Source of the DNA: an uncultured Chelatococcus sp.
GTDB taxonomy: Bacteria > Pseudomonadota > Alphaproteobacteria > Rhizobiales > Beijerinckiaceae
Assembly (NCBI GenBank): GCA_937863995.1
Contig: CALMIK010000083.1
Location: 1 to 58,845, forward strand
DNA length: 58,845 nucleotides
Direction of reading: 5' to 3'
Part shown: piece by piece, positions 18,062 to 28,649 of the stretch
How positions within the stretch are numbered: position 1 is the stretch's first letter
How the letters are laid out: every line of letters starts with the position of its first letter
The notes under the pieces: generated by a model
What the model was told of the DNA's origin: nothing
The model's database searches: none
What the model saw: the letters and a program-made list of their open reading frames with translations, nothing else
Position numbers and translations under genes: made by a program

Positions 18062-18374
18062 GGTCCGTCTCCACTCGGTACTGCCCCGACTTCGATCTTC
18101 GGGGCGTCATCATGTGTTCATATAGACCCGGGGTATGCAAAAAGTAAGCAGCGTCACCGCGCTATTTTGCCAACCCCGAACCGCCCTTTCAAACCGCCGC
18201 CCTGTACCGGTACGACGGCGGTTCGCCCCGCAACGCACCCCGTGCGCCGCCCGCTGTCTGCGGGCTCCGCACGCGTCTAGCAAACTACATTGCCGGCCAA
18301 CTTGTCAATCGATTGAAATTTCTTAACCTTTTCCGAACCGGGTGCTGGCGCCGGCAGGCCAGCCCCGAAATCGG
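18062..18374. other. clpP-clpX intergenic region
   Basis: A hairpin AACCGCCG/CGGCGGTT (18192-18223, with an inner GTACCGGTAC dyad) may end part of the clpP message but has only a short T-run. A candidate clpX promoter is listed separately. There is no gene. Confidence 0.4.
18279..18308 (-). promoter_or_regulatory. Candidate promoter for clpX
   Basis: On the minus strand a perfect TTGACA (18308-18303) is followed 18 bases later by TTTGCT (18284-18279), about 220 bases before the clpX start. The -10 box is weak, so this is a suggestion. Confidence 0.25.
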
Positions 18375-18998
18375 TCAGGCTTCTACTTCGGCCCGCCTGG
18401 AGTGAACCTGGTCGATCAGGCCGAATTCCCGTGCCGCATCAGCGGTCATGAAGTTGTCGCGCTCGAGCGCCGCTTCGATGTCGGCGATCTCGCGGCCCGT
18501 GTGCTTGACGTAGATCTCGTTGAGGCGGCGCTTCAGCGCCTCGATCTCGCGGGCGTGGATGAGGATGTCGGTGGCCTGCCCCTGGAAGCCGCCGGAGGGC
18601 TGATGCACCATGATTCGCGCATTGGGGAGCGCGAATCGCTGCCCCGGCTCGCCGGCCGCGAGCAGCAGCGAACCCATGGACGCCGCCTGGCCGATGCACA
18701 GCGTCGTCACCGGGCTGCGGATGAACTGCATCGTATCGTAGATCGACAGGCCGGACGTCACGACGCCGCCGGGCGAGTTGATGTAGAAGCTGATTTCCTT
18801 CTTGGGGTTTTCCGCCTCAAGAAACAGCAGCTGCGCCACGACGAGCGAGGCCGAATGGTCCTCCACCGGGCCGGTGAGGAAGATGATCCGCTCGCGCAGC
18901 AGGCGCGAGAAAATGTCGAAAGCGCGCTCGCCGCGGTTGGATTGCTCCACCACCATCGGAACCAGCGTGCTGTTGTAAACCTCGAATGGATCTCTCAT
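18375..18998 (-). CDS. clpP: ATP-dependent Clp protease proteolytic subunit ClpP
   Basis: 207 residues from ATG 18998 ([20 protein letters not shown]); a GTG just before it is also in frame. The catalytic triad is Ser107 in GQAASMGS, His132 in MVHQPSGG and Asp181 in ERDNFM. '[14 protein letters not shown]' and 'FYINSPGG' are family signatures. Fourteen copies form the double-ring chamber that degrades proteins unfolded by ClpX (next gene) or ClpA. Length is typical of rhizobial ClpP1. The upstream tig gene is separated by its own terminator. Confidence 0.98.
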   Translation of the reverse strand: MRDPFEVYNSTLVPMVVEQSNRGERAFDIFSRLLRERIIFLTGPVEDHSASLVVAQLLFLEAENPKKEISFYINSPGGVVTSGLSIYDTMQFIRSPVTTLCIGQAASMGSLLLAAGEPGQRFALPNARIMVHQPSGGFQGQATDILIHAREIEALKRRLNEIYVKHTGREIADIEAALERDNFMTADAAREFGLIDQVHSRRAEVEA

Positions 18999-19281
18999 CA
19001 CTGATCAAGCCTTGACTGGAGTACGCGCCAACTGGCGCTGCGATGCGTTGCGGGCCGTTCCCGACCTATAATCGCGGCGGCAAATCTTCAAGACCTTGCG
19101 GGCAGGAAAACGCCCGGTCCGCAAACCGCCCCACGCGTTCGATGGCCGGATCACCACCATGTAAATCAGCCTGCGTTCGATTCGCGCATCAAACTGAAGG
19201 CAAATTGCGCCAAACCGTAACAACTCAAACGGTTTGCGCAAGTGCCTCGGATTCGAGGGCCATGTACCCCGTTTTAAACGG
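18999..19281. other. clpP leader
   Basis: No gene. On the minus strand CTTGAA (19092-19087) and TATAGG (19070-19065) are 16 bases apart and could be the clpP promoter, with the CTTG hinting at heat-shock sigma control. This rests on two short motifs only. Confidence 0.25.
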
Positions 19282-19324
19282 AAAAAGCGCGATTCGCTCC
19301 ATCGATCAGCGAATCACGCCTTTT
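19282..19324 (-). terminator. Terminator of tig (symmetrical)
   Basis: Stem GCGCGATTCGCT (19287-19298) with AGCGAATCACGC (19308-19319) is flanked by AAAAA on one side and TTTT on the other, so it can work in both directions. It lies 64 bases after the tig stop. Confidence 0.75.
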
Positions 19325-19387
19325 CCTAACATTTAAAGCTGTCGCGAGAGCAGCCTGCCGCCAGCGTCAAACCGGCGGCACGCGCGC

Positions 19388-20851
19388 TCAGGATGCCGAT
19401 GCATCCTCGTCAGCCGCCTTATCGTCAGCCACCTTGTCGTCAGACTTGGCCTTCTTGGCGCGAGTCTTCGCCTTCGGCTTGTCGGCGGGCTTGTCGGCCT
19501 CGGCCGATGCCTCGTCGTCCTCGTCGGCGAACAGCTCTTCGCGGGTCACCGTCTTGTCGGTCACCGTCGTCTGGCCGAGCAGGTGGTCGACGACCTTCTC
19601 CTCGAAGATCGGCGCACGGATCTCGGCCAGCGCCTGCGGGTTCTTGCTGTAGAAATCCCACACGGCCTTTTCCTGGCCCGGGAACTGGCGCGCGCGCTCG
19701 ACGACGCCGCGGCTCACCTCGTCATCGGACACGGTGACGCCGGCGCGGTCGCCGACTTCCGCCAGCACGAGGCCGAGGCGAACGCGCCGCTCGGCGATCT
19801 TGCGGTAGTCGTCCTTCGACGCTTCTTCCGTCGTGCCTTCATCCTCGAAGGTGCGGCCGGACTGCTTCAGATCAGCGAGGACCTGCTGCCACACACCGGC
19901 GAATTCCTGGTCGACGAGGCTCGGCGGCAGCGCGAAATCGTACTGCGTGTCGAGAGCGTCGAGCAGCTTCTTCTTGATCTTGCGGCGCGTGTGCGCGTTG
20001 AAGTCGCGCTCCAGCGAGCCGCGAATGACGTTCTTCAGCGCATCGAGCGAATCAAAGCCGATGGTCTTGGCCAGTTCGTCGTCGATCTTCGCCTCGCCCG
20101 CCGCCTCGACGCCCTTCACCGTGACGGCGAAGCTGGCTTCCTTGCCGGCAAGGTGATCGGCCTGGTAATCGGTGGGGAAGGTGACGACGACGGTGCGCTC
20201 CTCATCCTTCTTCGCGCCGATGAGCTGTTCCTCGAAGCCGGGAATGAAGCTGCCCGAGCCGATCTCGACGCGGATGTCCTGGCTGGAGCCGCCCTCGAAA
20301 GGCGTGCCGTCGATAGTGCCGACGAAATCGATCACCACGCGGTCGCCGGTAGCTGCCTCGCCGTCCTTCTCGGAGAAGGGGCGTGCCTCGCCGGCGAGGC
20401 GCTCGATGGCCTCGTCGACCTCGGACTCCGGCACTTCGGCGACTTCGCGCTCGAGCGTCACGCCATCGAGAGGCTTCAGCTCGAAGGTCGGAAGCACTTC
20501 CAGCGCCACGCTGAAGGCGAGGTCGCGCTTGGCGGCGATAACGGCCTCGATCTCGTCCTTGTCCTCCGGCAGCGTCACCTTCGGCTCACCGGCAAGGCGC
20601 AGGGAGTTGTCGTCGATGATCTTGCGGTTGGCCTCGTTGATGGCGTTCTGGACGACATCAGCCATCACCGACGGGCCATAGAGGCGACGCAGGTGCGCGA
20701 CCGGCACCTTGCCGGGGCGGAAGCCGTTGATGCGCACGCGGCCATTGAGGCCCGCGAGCTCGCTCGACAGCTTCGACTCCAGATCGGCGGCCGGAACCAC
20801 CACCTTGAACTCGCGTTTCAAACCCTCTGACAGAGTCTCGGTCGCCTGCAT
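19388..20851 (-). CDS. tig: Trigger factor
   Basis: 487 residues from ATG 20851 ([19 protein letters not shown]). The ribosome-binding signature GFRPGKVP is at 43-50. The FKBP-type prolyl isomerase domain (about 155-245) includes [13 protein letters not shown] and [15 protein letters not shown]. The helical C-terminal chaperone arms follow. The last 50 residues are an acidic/lysine tail ([20 protein letters not shown]...), longer than in E. coli (432 residues) but common in alphaproteobacteria. It binds at the ribosome exit tunnel and shields nascent chains. It starts the tig-clpP-clpX-lon series on the minus strand and is followed by its own terminator. Confidence 0.97.
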   Translation of the reverse strand: MQATETLSEGLKREFKVVVPAADLESKLSSELAGLNGRVRINGFRPGKVPVAHLRRLYGPSVMADVVQNAINEANRKIIDDNSLRLAGEPKVTLPEDKDEIEAVIAAKRDLAFSVALEVLPTFELKPLDGVTLEREVAEVPESEVDEAIERLAGEARPFSEKDGEAATGDRVVIDFVGTIDGTPFEGGSSQDIRVEIGSGSFIPGFEEQLIGAKKDEERTVVVTFPTDYQADHLAGKEASFAVTVKGVEAAGEAKIDDELAKTIGFDSLDALKNVIRGSLERDFNAHTRRKIKKKLLDALDTQYDFALPPSLVDQEFAGVWQQVLADLKQSGRTFEDEGTTEEASKDDYRKIAERRVRLGLVLAEVGDRAGVTVSDDEVSRGVVERARQFPGQEKAVWDFYSKNPQALAEIRAPIFEEKVVDHLLGQTTVTDKTVTREELFADEDDEASAEADKPADKPKAKTRAKKAKSDDKVADDKAADEDASAS

Positions 20852-20939
20852 GGTAAAGCTTCTCAATCCATTTCGCGTTCAGATGAGCCCGGTCGAGCCG
20901 GCTTTGCCCGGCAGGGCCGAAAATTCCACCGGCGGAGCA

Positions 20940-21024
20940 TGGTGCGGGCGGAGGGGCTCGAACCCCCACGACTTGCGTCACAGGAACCTAAATCCTGCGC
21001 GTCTACCAATTCCGCCACGCCCGC
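20940..21024 (-). tRNA. tRNA-Leu (TAG anticodon)
   Basis: 85 bases on the minus strand: GCGGGCGTGGCGGAATTGGT at the 5' end and CCGCCCGC-A-CCA at the 3' end, with CCA encoded. The anticodon stem CAGGA/TCCTG encloses TTTAGGT, giving TAG. A long variable arm is present, as in class II tRNA-Leu. Confidence 0.97.
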
Positions 21025-21246
21025 AACGAAGGTCCGCCTGCGCGGCGCACCCCTCTCCGGGTCGCGGCTCTATATCACGGCCTGCGGCTATTGCAGCAAA
21101 AAAATGACAGTCCGCCGAGATCTTCGCCCCTCGCCTGCCGCGCGCATCCCTTGTATGTATCGAAGCATCGATGCCGCAGCGTGCGAGCGCCACCCGGAAT
21201 CGCCCTGGCGCGGTTCCGGCAACCGACTGCAAAGAAAGAACTTTCG

Positions 21247-22641
21247 ATGACGCTGACACGCCGCCGGCTGCTTGCGACCTTCACGGCCACGGCGGCGGCC
21301 TCGCTGGCGCCCATGCGCGTGTCGCGCGCGCAGTCGCCGTCTTCGCCGCCCGGCCTGCCGCCGGAGCTGCGGGCGGGCGATTCGACCCACACCCTCGCCC
21401 CGGACAAGCCGGCGCTGCGCCTGTGGACCTATAACGACACCTTCCCCGGCCCCCTGCTGCGCCTGAAGCGCGACGACGTACTGAGCCTCAAGCTGCGCAA
21501 CGCCCTTCCCCAGCCGACCTCCCTGCACTGGGCGGGCCTGCGGATCGCCAACGCCATGGACGGCGTCGCCGGCCTCACGCGCGACGCGCTCGCGCCCGGC
21601 GAGACGCAAGACATCGCCTTCACCGCCCGCGAGGCGGGCACCTTCGTCTATCGCCCGCTCGTGCCGGCGCATGCGGCGGAGCAGACGGAACGCGGCCTGT
21701 CCGGCATCCTCGTCGTCGACGAGGAGACACCGCCCTACGCCGACGACTTCGTGCTGGTGCTCGACGACATCGCCCTCGGCGAGGGCGGACAGGTGCGTGA
21801 CGGCTTCGGCGCGCCCGCCGACATCGGCCTCGCGGGGCGGCTCGGCAATCGCCTGCTGATCAATGGCGGCACCGCGCCGGCGGCCCTGAAGCGCCCGCCG
21901 GGCCAGCAATTGCGGGTGCGCATCGCCAACGTCTCCAACGCGCGCCCGCTCACGCTCGGCTTCGAGGACATCGCCGTCCATATCGTCGCTGCCGACAGCC
22001 AGCCGGTCGACGATCCGTTCCCGCCATCGCAGAACCGGCTGACGCTGGCGCCCGGAAGCCGCGCCGACATCGTGCTCACCGCACCGGCGGATGGCGCGAC
22101 CGGCACCGTCGCGGCGCAGATCGGCAGCGGGCTGGCGCTGCTGCGGCTGACAGGCGAAGGCCGTCCGGCGGCGAATGTTCCCGCCGCCGTCACGGCGCTG
22201 GCTCCCAATCCGCTGCTGCCTGCCGACATCGATCTCGCCGCCGCGCGCCGGTTCGACATCGCCATCGGCGGCGGCCTCGATCCGCAGAAGCTTGAAGATC
22301 GCGCCACCGATTCCGCGCGGGTCTGGCGGCTCGGCGGCATGTCATGGACGGATGCGCGCGAGCGACCATTGTTCAGCGTGCGGCGTGGCACGCCGGTGGT
22401 GCTGTCGCTGGAGAACCCGACGCCGTTCCTGCAGGTGCTGCACCTGCACGGCCACCACGCCCGCCAGCTCCACCGGCTCGACGACGGCTGGGAACCCTAC
22501 TGGCTCGACACCATCGCCATCCCCCCGGCCCAGACGGTGCGCATCGCCTTCGTCGCCGACAATCCGGGGCGCTGGATGATCGGCTCCGCCATCCTCGACC
22601 GCCTTGGCGCGGGCCTCGCCGGCTGGTTCGAGGTGACCTGA
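21247..22641 (+). CDS. Multicopper oxidase-like protein lacking most copper ligands
   Basis: 464 residues. It starts with a twin-arginine signal (TRRRLLATFTATAAASLAP, cleavage probably after SRA at about 28) and has three cupredoxin domains. The family's four copper boxes are mostly lost: HWHG is HWAG at 94-97, the second HxH is replaced by FVYRPL at 133-138, HxxHxH keeps two His (HLHGHH at 399-404) but has Gln for the type 1 His, and the HCHxxxH box reads RWMIGSAILDR with neither Cys nor His. It therefore should not bind the type 1 copper or the trinuclear cluster. SufI/FtsP is a known copper-free member that acts at the divisome under stress, a reasonable comparison. It is a single gene between tRNA-Leu and a repeat. 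Confidence 0.8.
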   Translation: MTLTRRRLLATFTATAAASLAPMRVSRAQSPSSPPGLPPELRAGDSTHTLAPDKPALRLWTYNDTFPGPLLRLKRDDVLSLKLRNALPQPTSLHWAGLRIANAMDGVAGLTRDALAPGETQDIAFTAREAGTFVYRPLVPAHAAEQTERGLSGILVVDEETPPYADDFVLVLDDIALGEGGQVRDGFGAPADIGLAGRLGNRLLINGGTAPAALKRPPGQQLRVRIANVSNARPLTLGFEDIAVHIVAADSQPVDDPFPPSQNRLTLAPGSRADIVLTAPADGATGTVAAQIGSGLALLRLTGEGRPAANVPAAVTALAPNPLLPADIDLAAARRFDIAIGGGLDPQKLEDRATDSARVWRLGGMSWTDARERPLFSVRRGTPVVLSLENPTPFLQVLHLHGHHARQLHRLDDGWEPYWLDTIAIPPAQTVRIAFVADNPGRWMIGSAILDRLGAGLAGWFEVT

Positions 22642-22722
22642 AGCGGGGAAGCGCGATGCGATCTAACCATATGATTTGACGCGTTTTTCAAACAATGCAA
22701 CGTCCGCCGTGCTTGAAAGCGC

Positions 22723-22828
22723 CTAAAGCATTTCGACGTTTCGTTGAAACGCAGAAATGCTTTAACTTTCTGATGAGACGCGTTTTCTTCGCGCAAAGCG
22801 GTATCCACTTTGCGTGAAAACGCTTTAG
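22723..22828. repeat. Palindromic intergenic mosaic repeat (copy 5), supplies the nnrD stop
   Basis: Two palindromic units: TAAAGCATTTCGACGTTTCG...GAAATGCTTTA and GACGCGTTTTCTTCGCG...GTGAAAACGCTTTA, with AAAGCGGTATCCACTTT inside. The last TTA (22825-22827) is the stop codon of the nnrD gene on the minus strand. Confidence 0.65.
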
Positions 22829-24354
22829 GCCAGCAGGGTCGCGAGCACTTGCGGCAGCGCCTCCGGCAAGTCCTCGGCGATGAGGCCCGGCCCCAGCCGC
22901 CGCGCGGCGGCGCCGTGCAGCCACACTGCCGCGCAGGCGGCGTCATAGGCCGGCAGGCCCTGCGCCAGCAGCCCGGCGACGAGGCCTGTCAGCACATCGC
23001 CGGAGCCGGCCGTCGCCAGCCAGGGCGTGCCATTGTCGTTGATGGAGGCGCGTCCGTCCGGGGCGGCGATGACCGTGTCCGCGCCCTTGAGCACCACGAT
23101 CGCGCCGGTGAGCACCGCCGCGCGCCGCGCTCGCGCCACTTTCGACGGATCGGCGGTGATTTCGGGCGCATTCGCGAACAGACGAGCGAACTCGCCCTCA
23201 TGCGGCGTGAGCACCACTTTTCCCGCGCCCGCCGGCGCGATCGCCGCCGCGAGCGCCGATGGATCGCCGGCGAAGCTCGTCAGCGCATCGGCATCCAGCA
23301 CCAGCGCGCGCCCTGCCCCCGCCGCCGCCCGCACGAAAGCGGCGGTCCGCTCGCCCACGCCGGCGGCGGGGCCGATGGCAAGCGCATTGAAGCGCGCGTC
23401 CGCCAATAATTGCGTGAGCGCCTGCGGCGTCTCCGCCTCGCGCAGCATGATAGCCGTGAGATGCGCGGCGTTTTCGGCCAGCGCGTCGCGGGGCGAGGCC
23501 ACCGTCACGAGCCCGGCGCCCGCCCGCAGCGCCGCCCGCGCCGCGAGCCGCGCCGCGCCGGTGTGCGTCGCGCCGCCCGACACGACGAGCGCATGGCCGC
23601 GTCCATATTTATGCCCCGTGGCGGACGGCGACAGCGACCGGCGGATCAGCGCCTCCGGCCGGTTGATGGCAAGCCCGGCCGACAGTTCCTCGGCGTGCGT
23701 ATCGCTGATGCCGATGTCGTCCACATGCACTGCGCCACATCGCGCGCGCCCCGGATAGAGATAGTGCCCAGGCTTGGCGCGGGCGAAGGTGACGGTGACA
23801 TCGGCCCGCACGGCGGCGGCGCGGATCGCGCCGGTATCGCCGTCGACGCCTGTGGGCGTGTCGACGGCGAGAACGGGCGCGGCGGCATCGTTGATACGCT
23901 CGACCAGCCGCACCAGCTCGGGCGGCAGGTCGCGGTCGAGGCCCGCGCCGAGCAGCGCGTCGATGATGACATGAACATCCGCAAGGTCGACATCCGAGGC
24001 CGCGAGCACATCGCCAGACCAGTCCGCCGCCGCCTCCGCGGCATCGCCCTTCAACGCCTCGATGGCGCCGAAAAGCCCCAGGCGCACGGAAAAGCCGCGC
24101 GCCGCCAGCACCCGGGCGGCCACGAAGCCGTCGCCACCGTTGTTGCCCGGCCCGCACAGCACGGCGGCGATGCGCCCGCCGCGCTCGCCCGTCCCGAAAC
24201 GCGACGGCTGCACACGCGCGGCCAGAAGCTGCAACGCCCGCTCCGCCACCGCGTGCCCGGCGCGCTGCATCAGCGTGTAGCCGGGCGTGCCGGCCTCGAT
24301 CGTGCGCCTGTCCGCTTCCCGCATGGCCGCGGTGGTCAGCAGCGATACCGCCAT
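22825..24354 (-). CDS. nnrD: Bifunctional NAD(P)H-hydrate epimerase / ADP-dependent dehydratase
   Basis: 509 residues from ATG 24354 (MAVSLLTTAAMREADRRTIE). The first 210 residues are the YjeF_N epimerase (GPGNNGGDG at 68-76, VDTPTGVDGDTG). The rest is the ribokinase-like dehydratase (GHKYGRGHALVVSGG, VLTPHEGEFARLF, and TAGSGDVLTG at 448-457). Together they convert both epimers of hydrated, inactive NAD(P)HX back to NAD(P)H. A frame extension to 24567 is not conserved-looking. The gene is divergent from glnB, and its stop codon lies in a repeat. Confidence 0.95.
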   Translation of the reverse strand: MAVSLLTTAAMREADRRTIEAGTPGYTLMQRAGHAVAERALQLLAARVQPSRFGTGERGGRIAAVLCGPGNNGGDGFVAARVLAARGFSVRLGLFGAIEALKGDAAEAAADWSGDVLAASDVDLADVHVIIDALLGAGLDRDLPPELVRLVERINDAAAPVLAVDTPTGVDGDTGAIRAAAVRADVTVTFARAKPGHYLYPGRARCGAVHVDDIGISDTHAEELSAGLAINRPEALIRRSLSPSATGHKYGRGHALVVSGGATHTGAARLAARAALRAGAGLVTVASPRDALAENAAHLTAIMLREAETPQALTQLLADARFNALAIGPAAGVGERTAAFVRAAAGAGRALVLDADALTSFAGDPSALAAAIAPAGAGKVVLTPHEGEFARLFANAPEITADPSKVARARRAAVLTGAIVVLKGADTVIAAPDGRASINDNGTPWLATAGSGDVLTGLVAGLLAQGLPAYDAACAAVWLHGAAARRLGPGLIAEDLPEALPQVLATLLA

Positions 24355-25014
<660 letters not shown>

Positions 25015-25180
25015 TTCCGGCGCCGCCGGCACTTCGATTTTTCCCGCGGCCCAGCGCCGCGTCGGGTTGTGGCCGCGTGCGCGGCCGCGGCCATCACCCC
25101 CTCCCGCCGGCAAGCGGCGCCAAATGATCCATGTCGCGCTTCCTCCGGCAGATTGCACAGAGAAACAAGGACCTTTACCC

Positions 25181-26590
25181 ATGACGACCGCCAAGGATGT
25201 CCTCAAGCAGATCAAGGACAACGACATCCGCTACGTGGACCTGCGTTTCACCGATCCGCGCGGCAAGTGGCAGCACGTCACTTTCGACGTGACGTTCACC
25301 GACGAGGAGTTCTTCACCGAAGGCACGATGTTCGACGGTTCGTCGATCGCGGGCTGGAAGGCCATCAACGAATCGGACATGCTGCTGCTGCCCGACCTGT
25401 CGACCGCGCGTCTCGACCCCTTCTTCTCCGCCCCGACGCTGTCCATCGTCGCGGACGTGCTGGAGCCCACGACCGGCGAGCCCTATGAGCGCGACCCGCG
25501 CGGCATCGCCAAGAAGACGGAAGCCTATCTCAAGTCCACCGGCATCGGCGACACGCTCTATGTCGGCCCCGAGGCGGAATTCTTCCTGTTCGACGACGTG
25601 CGCTTCACGGCGACCCCGTACAACTCCGGCTTCAAGCTGGATGCGGCCGAGCTGCCGACCAACGGCGACACCGAGTACGAAGGCGGCAACCTCGGCCACC
25701 GCATCCCGACCAAGGGCGGCTACTTCCCCGTGCCGCCGCTCGACGCCGGCCAGGACATCCGCGGCGAGATGCTCGCCGCCATCGCGGCCTTCGGCGTGAC
25801 CGTCGAGAAGCACCACCACGAAGTGGCCTCGGCCCAGCACGAGCTCGGCATCAAGTTCGACACGCTGGTCAAGACCGCCGACGCCATGCAGATCTACAAG
25901 TACGCGATCCACAACGTGGCCGCGAGCTACGGCAAGACCGCGACCTTCATGCCCAAGCCCGTCTACGGCGACAACGGCTCCGGCATGCACGTGCACCAGT
26001 CGATCTGGAAGGAAGGCAAGCCGCTGTTCGCCGGCAACAAATATGCCGACCTCAGCCAGGAATGCCTGTGGTACATCGGCGGCATCATCAAGCACGCCAA
26101 GGCGCTGAACGCCTTCACCAACCCGTCGACGAACTCCTACAAGCGCCTCGTGCCGGGGTTCGAGGCGCCGGTGCTGCTCGCCTACTCGTCGCGCAACCGC
26201 TCTGCCTCGTGCCGTATTCCGTGGACGACGAACCCCAAGGCCAAGCGCCTCGAGGTGCGTTTCCCCGATCCGACCGCGAACCCCTACCTCGCGTTCTCGG
26301 CCCTGACGCTTGCCGGCATCGACGGCATCCTCAACAAGATCGATCCCGGCGAGGCGATGGACAAGGATCTCTACGACCTGCCGCCGCGCGAGCTAAAGCA
26401 GATCCCGACCGTCTCGGCCAGCCTGCGCGAGGCCCTGCAGGAGCTCGACAAGGACCGCGCCTTCCTCAAGGCCGGCGGCGTGTTCTCGGACGGGTTCATC
26501 GACAGCTTCATCGAGCTGAAAATGCAGGAAGTGATCCGCTTCGAACACGCGCCGCACCCGGTGGAGTTCGAGATGTACTATTCCGTCTGA
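25181..26590 (+). CDS. glnA: Glutamine synthetase, type I
   Basis: 469 residues from ATG 25181 ([20 protein letters not shown]), the standard length for GSI-beta. Visible boxes: FDGSSIAGW, the metal-binding [26 protein letters not shown], and the adenylylation Tyr398 in DKDLYDLPP. Presence of that Tyr means control by GlnE adenylylation. It condenses glutamate and ammonia to glutamine in the cytoplasm as a dodecamer. A frame extension to 24989 overlaps glnB and is excluded. It is followed by a strong terminator, so glnBA is a two-gene operon. Confidence 0.98.
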   Translation: MTTAKDVLKQIKDNDIRYVDLRFTDPRGKWQHVTFDVTFTDEEFFTEGTMFDGSSIAGWKAINESDMLLLPDLSTARLDPFFSAPTLSIVADVLEPTTGEPYERDPRGIAKKTEAYLKSTGIGDTLYVGPEAEFFLFDDVRFTATPYNSGFKLDAAELPTNGDTEYEGGNLGHRIPTKGGYFPVPPLDAGQDIRGEMLAAIAAFGVTVEKHHHEVASAQHELGIKFDTLVKTADAMQIYKYAIHNVAASYGKTATFMPKPVYGDNGSGMHVHQSIWKEGKPLFAGNKYADLSQECLWYIGGIIKHAKALNAFTNPSTNSYKRLVPGFEAPVLLAYSSRNRSASCRIPWTTNPKAKRLEVRFPDPTANPYLAFSALTLAGIDGILNKIDPGEAMDKDLYDLPPRELKQIPTVSASLREALQELDKDRAFLKAGGVFSDGFIDSFIELKMQEVIRFEHAPHPVEFEMYYSV

Positions 26591-26619
26591 CGACGGCAAA
26601 CCCATAACAGAGGGGAGAG

Positions 26620-26652
26620 CACCGGCGGTCGAAAGGCCGCCGGTGTTTTTTT
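26620..26652 (+). terminator. Rho-independent terminator of glnBA
   Basis: Stem CACCGGCGG (26620-26628) with CCGCCGGTG (26637-26645), loop TCGAAAGG, followed by seven T. Confidence 0.92.
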
Positions 26653-26815
26653 GCCGCATTTTCAACCGGCTATTGACAAATTTGGCCAAACAGGGCCTTA
26701 TGGATCACAGTAATCGTGTATTTTTATTATTTTAAGCAACTGCGCCACGCGCTCAAAATGACATTGACGCAGTCTTTCGTATTTTTTCTATTGTTGCTTG
26801 ATCGGAGATTATATT
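26653..26815 (+). promoter_or_regulatory. AT-rich leader and possible promoter of the small orphan gene
   Basis: A 160-base AT-rich block with TTGACA at about 26673, next to a TTTGGCCAAA palindrome, and a poorly matching -10 (CTTATG or TATGGA) 18-20 bases later. GGAG at 26804-26807 is the ribosome site of the gene at 26816. Confidence 0.35.
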
Positions 26816-27328
26816 ATGTCCGTCGGTCCTTACGCGCGCACATCCGCGACCAGTATCGCGGCGCATTCCGCTGAAGCACCTCAATCTCGTATCCCGGCGA
26901 AAAGGCCTTTGTTTGACGAGTTACGGGATCGCGCCAGCAGCTTGCTGCATAGCAAGTTGGGTATCGCGGAACAGAAGAGCGCCGCCATCGTGTCCTTGAT
27001 ACCGAACTCGTCCCTCGAAGGCGTGGAGCGCTATCTGCAGCGAGGAGTGAAAGAAGCCGATCCCCGTGCGAGCCAGCTCCGCAGCCAGCTTCACTTCGGC
27101 GGACTGTTCCCGAAAGGATCGAAGAGCGACCGGCTGTACATCCGCGCGCAAGTGCTCATGGCCGCCGCCGACAACTATGGTCAGCACGGATCGTCCGCCA
27201 GAGCGGTCAATGCGGCCGCCGATCGCCGGAGAACCGAAGACGTCGTTCGGGGATATATCTCGACGGAATCCGCCTGTTATCTCGGACAGGGCACCGGCCT
27301 GACGGCGGCGCATACATTGCTCGGATAA
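26816..27328 (+). CDS. Hypothetical protein with AT-rich leader
   Basis: 170 residues from ATG 26816 (MSVGPYARTSATSIAAHSAE); GGAG is 8 bases upstream, and an in-frame TTG at 26798 is less likely. The first 30 residues are Ser/Ala/Thr-rich and probably disordered with no hydrophobic signal. The rest is predicted alpha-helical and polar (KRPLFDELRDRASSLLHSKL, RAQVLMAAADNYGQHG). I do not recognise a family. The architecture, with a flexible Ser-rich start and a helical body, and the AT-rich leader resemble the patatin gene at 8299, so a secreted substrate is possible but unproven. It sits alone between glnA and rpsI, both with terminators facing it. Confidence 0.65.
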   Translation: MSVGPYARTSATSIAAHSAEAPQSRIPAKRPLFDELRDRASSLLHSKLGIAEQKSAAIVSLIPNSSLEGVERYLQRGVKEADPRASQLRSQLHFGGLFPKGSKSDRLYIRAQVLMAAADNYGQHGSSARAVNAAADRRRTEDVVRGYISTESACYLGQGTGLTAAHTLLG

Positions 27329-27364
27329 GCGCGCTCATCCGGTCGAATGCGTACCCCAATAAAC

Positions 27365-27400
27365 AAGGGCGGCCCGGGATAATCCCATGGCCGCCCTTTT
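27365..27400. terminator. Terminator between convergent genes
   Basis: Stem AAGGGCGGCC (27365-27374) with GGCCGCCCTT (27389-27398), with an inner GGGAT/ATCCC pair, followed by TTTT on the plus strand. It can end both the orphan gene and rplM-rpsI. Confidence 0.8.
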
Positions 27401-27454
27401 GCTTGTCCGGACGAGGCTCCCGGCTTTGCAGCCGACAAGCCCCCAATCCAAAAA

Positions 27455-27940
27455 TTAACGCTTCGAGAACTGGAAGGAACGGCGAGCCTTGGCGCGGCCG
27501 TACTTCTTACGCTCGACGGTACGGCTGTCGCGGGTGAGGAAGCCTTCCTTCTTCAGCGGACCGCGCAGTTCCGGCTCGTAGTGCGTCAGGGCCTTGGAGA
27601 TGCCGTGGCGCACCGCGCCGGCCTGGCCGGAAAGACCGCCGCCGGTAACCGTGACGTTGACGTCGTACTGGGTCTCGCGGTCCACCAGCGCCAGCGGCTG
27701 ACGCAGGATCATGCGCAGCACCGGGCGGGCGAAGTAGGTCTCGACCGGACGGCCGTTGATGACGATGTTGCCTGCGCCGGGCTTGATCCACACGCGGGCG
27801 ATGGCGTCCTTACGCTTGCCGGTGGCATAGGCGCGGCCGTGTGCGTCGAGCTTCTGCTCGTAGCGCGGGGCGTCGGACGTCTCGACGGCGGCGCCGGCGA
27901 TCTGGCCGAGGTCGGCCAGGCTCTGGATGGTGTCGGACAT
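27455..27940 (-). CDS. rpsI: 30S ribosomal protein S9
   Basis: 161 residues. The family features are [18 protein letters not shown], the [19 protein letters not shown] segment and the basic C-terminal tail ending RSFQFSKR, whose last residues contact the P-site tRNA anticodon. The N-terminal extension of about 35 residues before YATGKRK is usual in alphaproteobacteria. It follows rplM after 2 bases, in the universal L13-S9 operon. Confidence 0.98.
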   Translation of the reverse strand: MSDTIQSLADLGQIAGAAVETSDAPRYEQKLDAHGRAYATGKRKDAIARVWIKPGAGNIVINGRPVETYFARPVLRMILRQPLALVDRETQYDVNVTVTGGGLSGQAGAVRHGISKALTHYEPELRGPLKKEGFLTRDSRTVERKKYGRAKARRSFQFSKR

Positions 27941-27942
27941 GA

Positions 27943-28422
27943 TCAGACGCTCCTCACGTTCTTGCGGTTGAGGGCGGCAACGTCCAGCGCCTCGGGCTGC
28001 TGAGCCTCATGCGGGTGCTCGGCGCCCCCGTAAACACGCAGGTTGCCGAGCTGGCGGCGGCCGAGCGGGCCGCGCGGCAGCATGCGCTCAACCGCCTTCT
28101 CGACGACGCGCTCCGGGAAGCGGCCCTCGAGGATCGTCTTGGCCGTGCGCTCCTTGATGCCACCCGGGTAGCCGGTGTGGTGGTAGTAGCGCTTGTCCTC
28201 ATACTTGTTGCCGGTGAAGACAACTTTCTGGGCGTTGATGACGATCACGTTGTCGCCGTCATCGACGTGGGGGGTAAAGGAGGGCTTGTGCTTGCCGCGC
28301 AGGCGAAGAGCGATGAGCGAGGCAAGACGGCCGACCACAAGGCCGGTCGCGTCGATGATCACCCACTTCTTTTCGACTTCGGCGGGCTTGGACGCGTGGG
28401 TCCTGGCCGTCAGGGTCGTCAT
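27943..28422 (-). CDS. rplM: 50S ribosomal protein L13
   Basis: 159 residues ([20 protein letters not shown]). Signatures: [37 protein letters not shown] and the conserved [20 protein letters not shown]. It is an early-assembly protein of the large subunit. It is the first gene of rplM-rpsI. The 227 bases upstream end in an AT-rich part (28571-28649) that borders the ClC gene and may contain the operon promoter. Confidence 0.98.
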   Translation of the reverse strand: MTTLTARTHASKPAEVEKKWVIIDATGLVVGRLASLIALRLRGKHKPSFTPHVDDGDNVIVINAQKVVFTGNKYEDKRYYHHTGYPGGIKERTAKTILEGRFPERVVEKAVERMLPRGPLGRRQLGNLRVYGGAEHPHEAQQPEALDVAALNRKNVRSV

Positions 28423-28649
28423 GCTAAATCTTCTTCACGTTCTGAGCTCCCGGTGCGGCATGCCAAAGGTGGCCCGAACGAGAGCAGGAAATGAAACGCG
28501 CCGCCAGCGGTTAAGGCAGGCGGCACGTGATGGAGCGACCACTAAGCCACCACCCCGCCGCTGTCAAGAGATCGTTATAATCAGATGCGGTAAAAAATCA
28601 TTATATTACAATGAATTATCGATTGAGGTACTAAAATACCGCATCTTTT

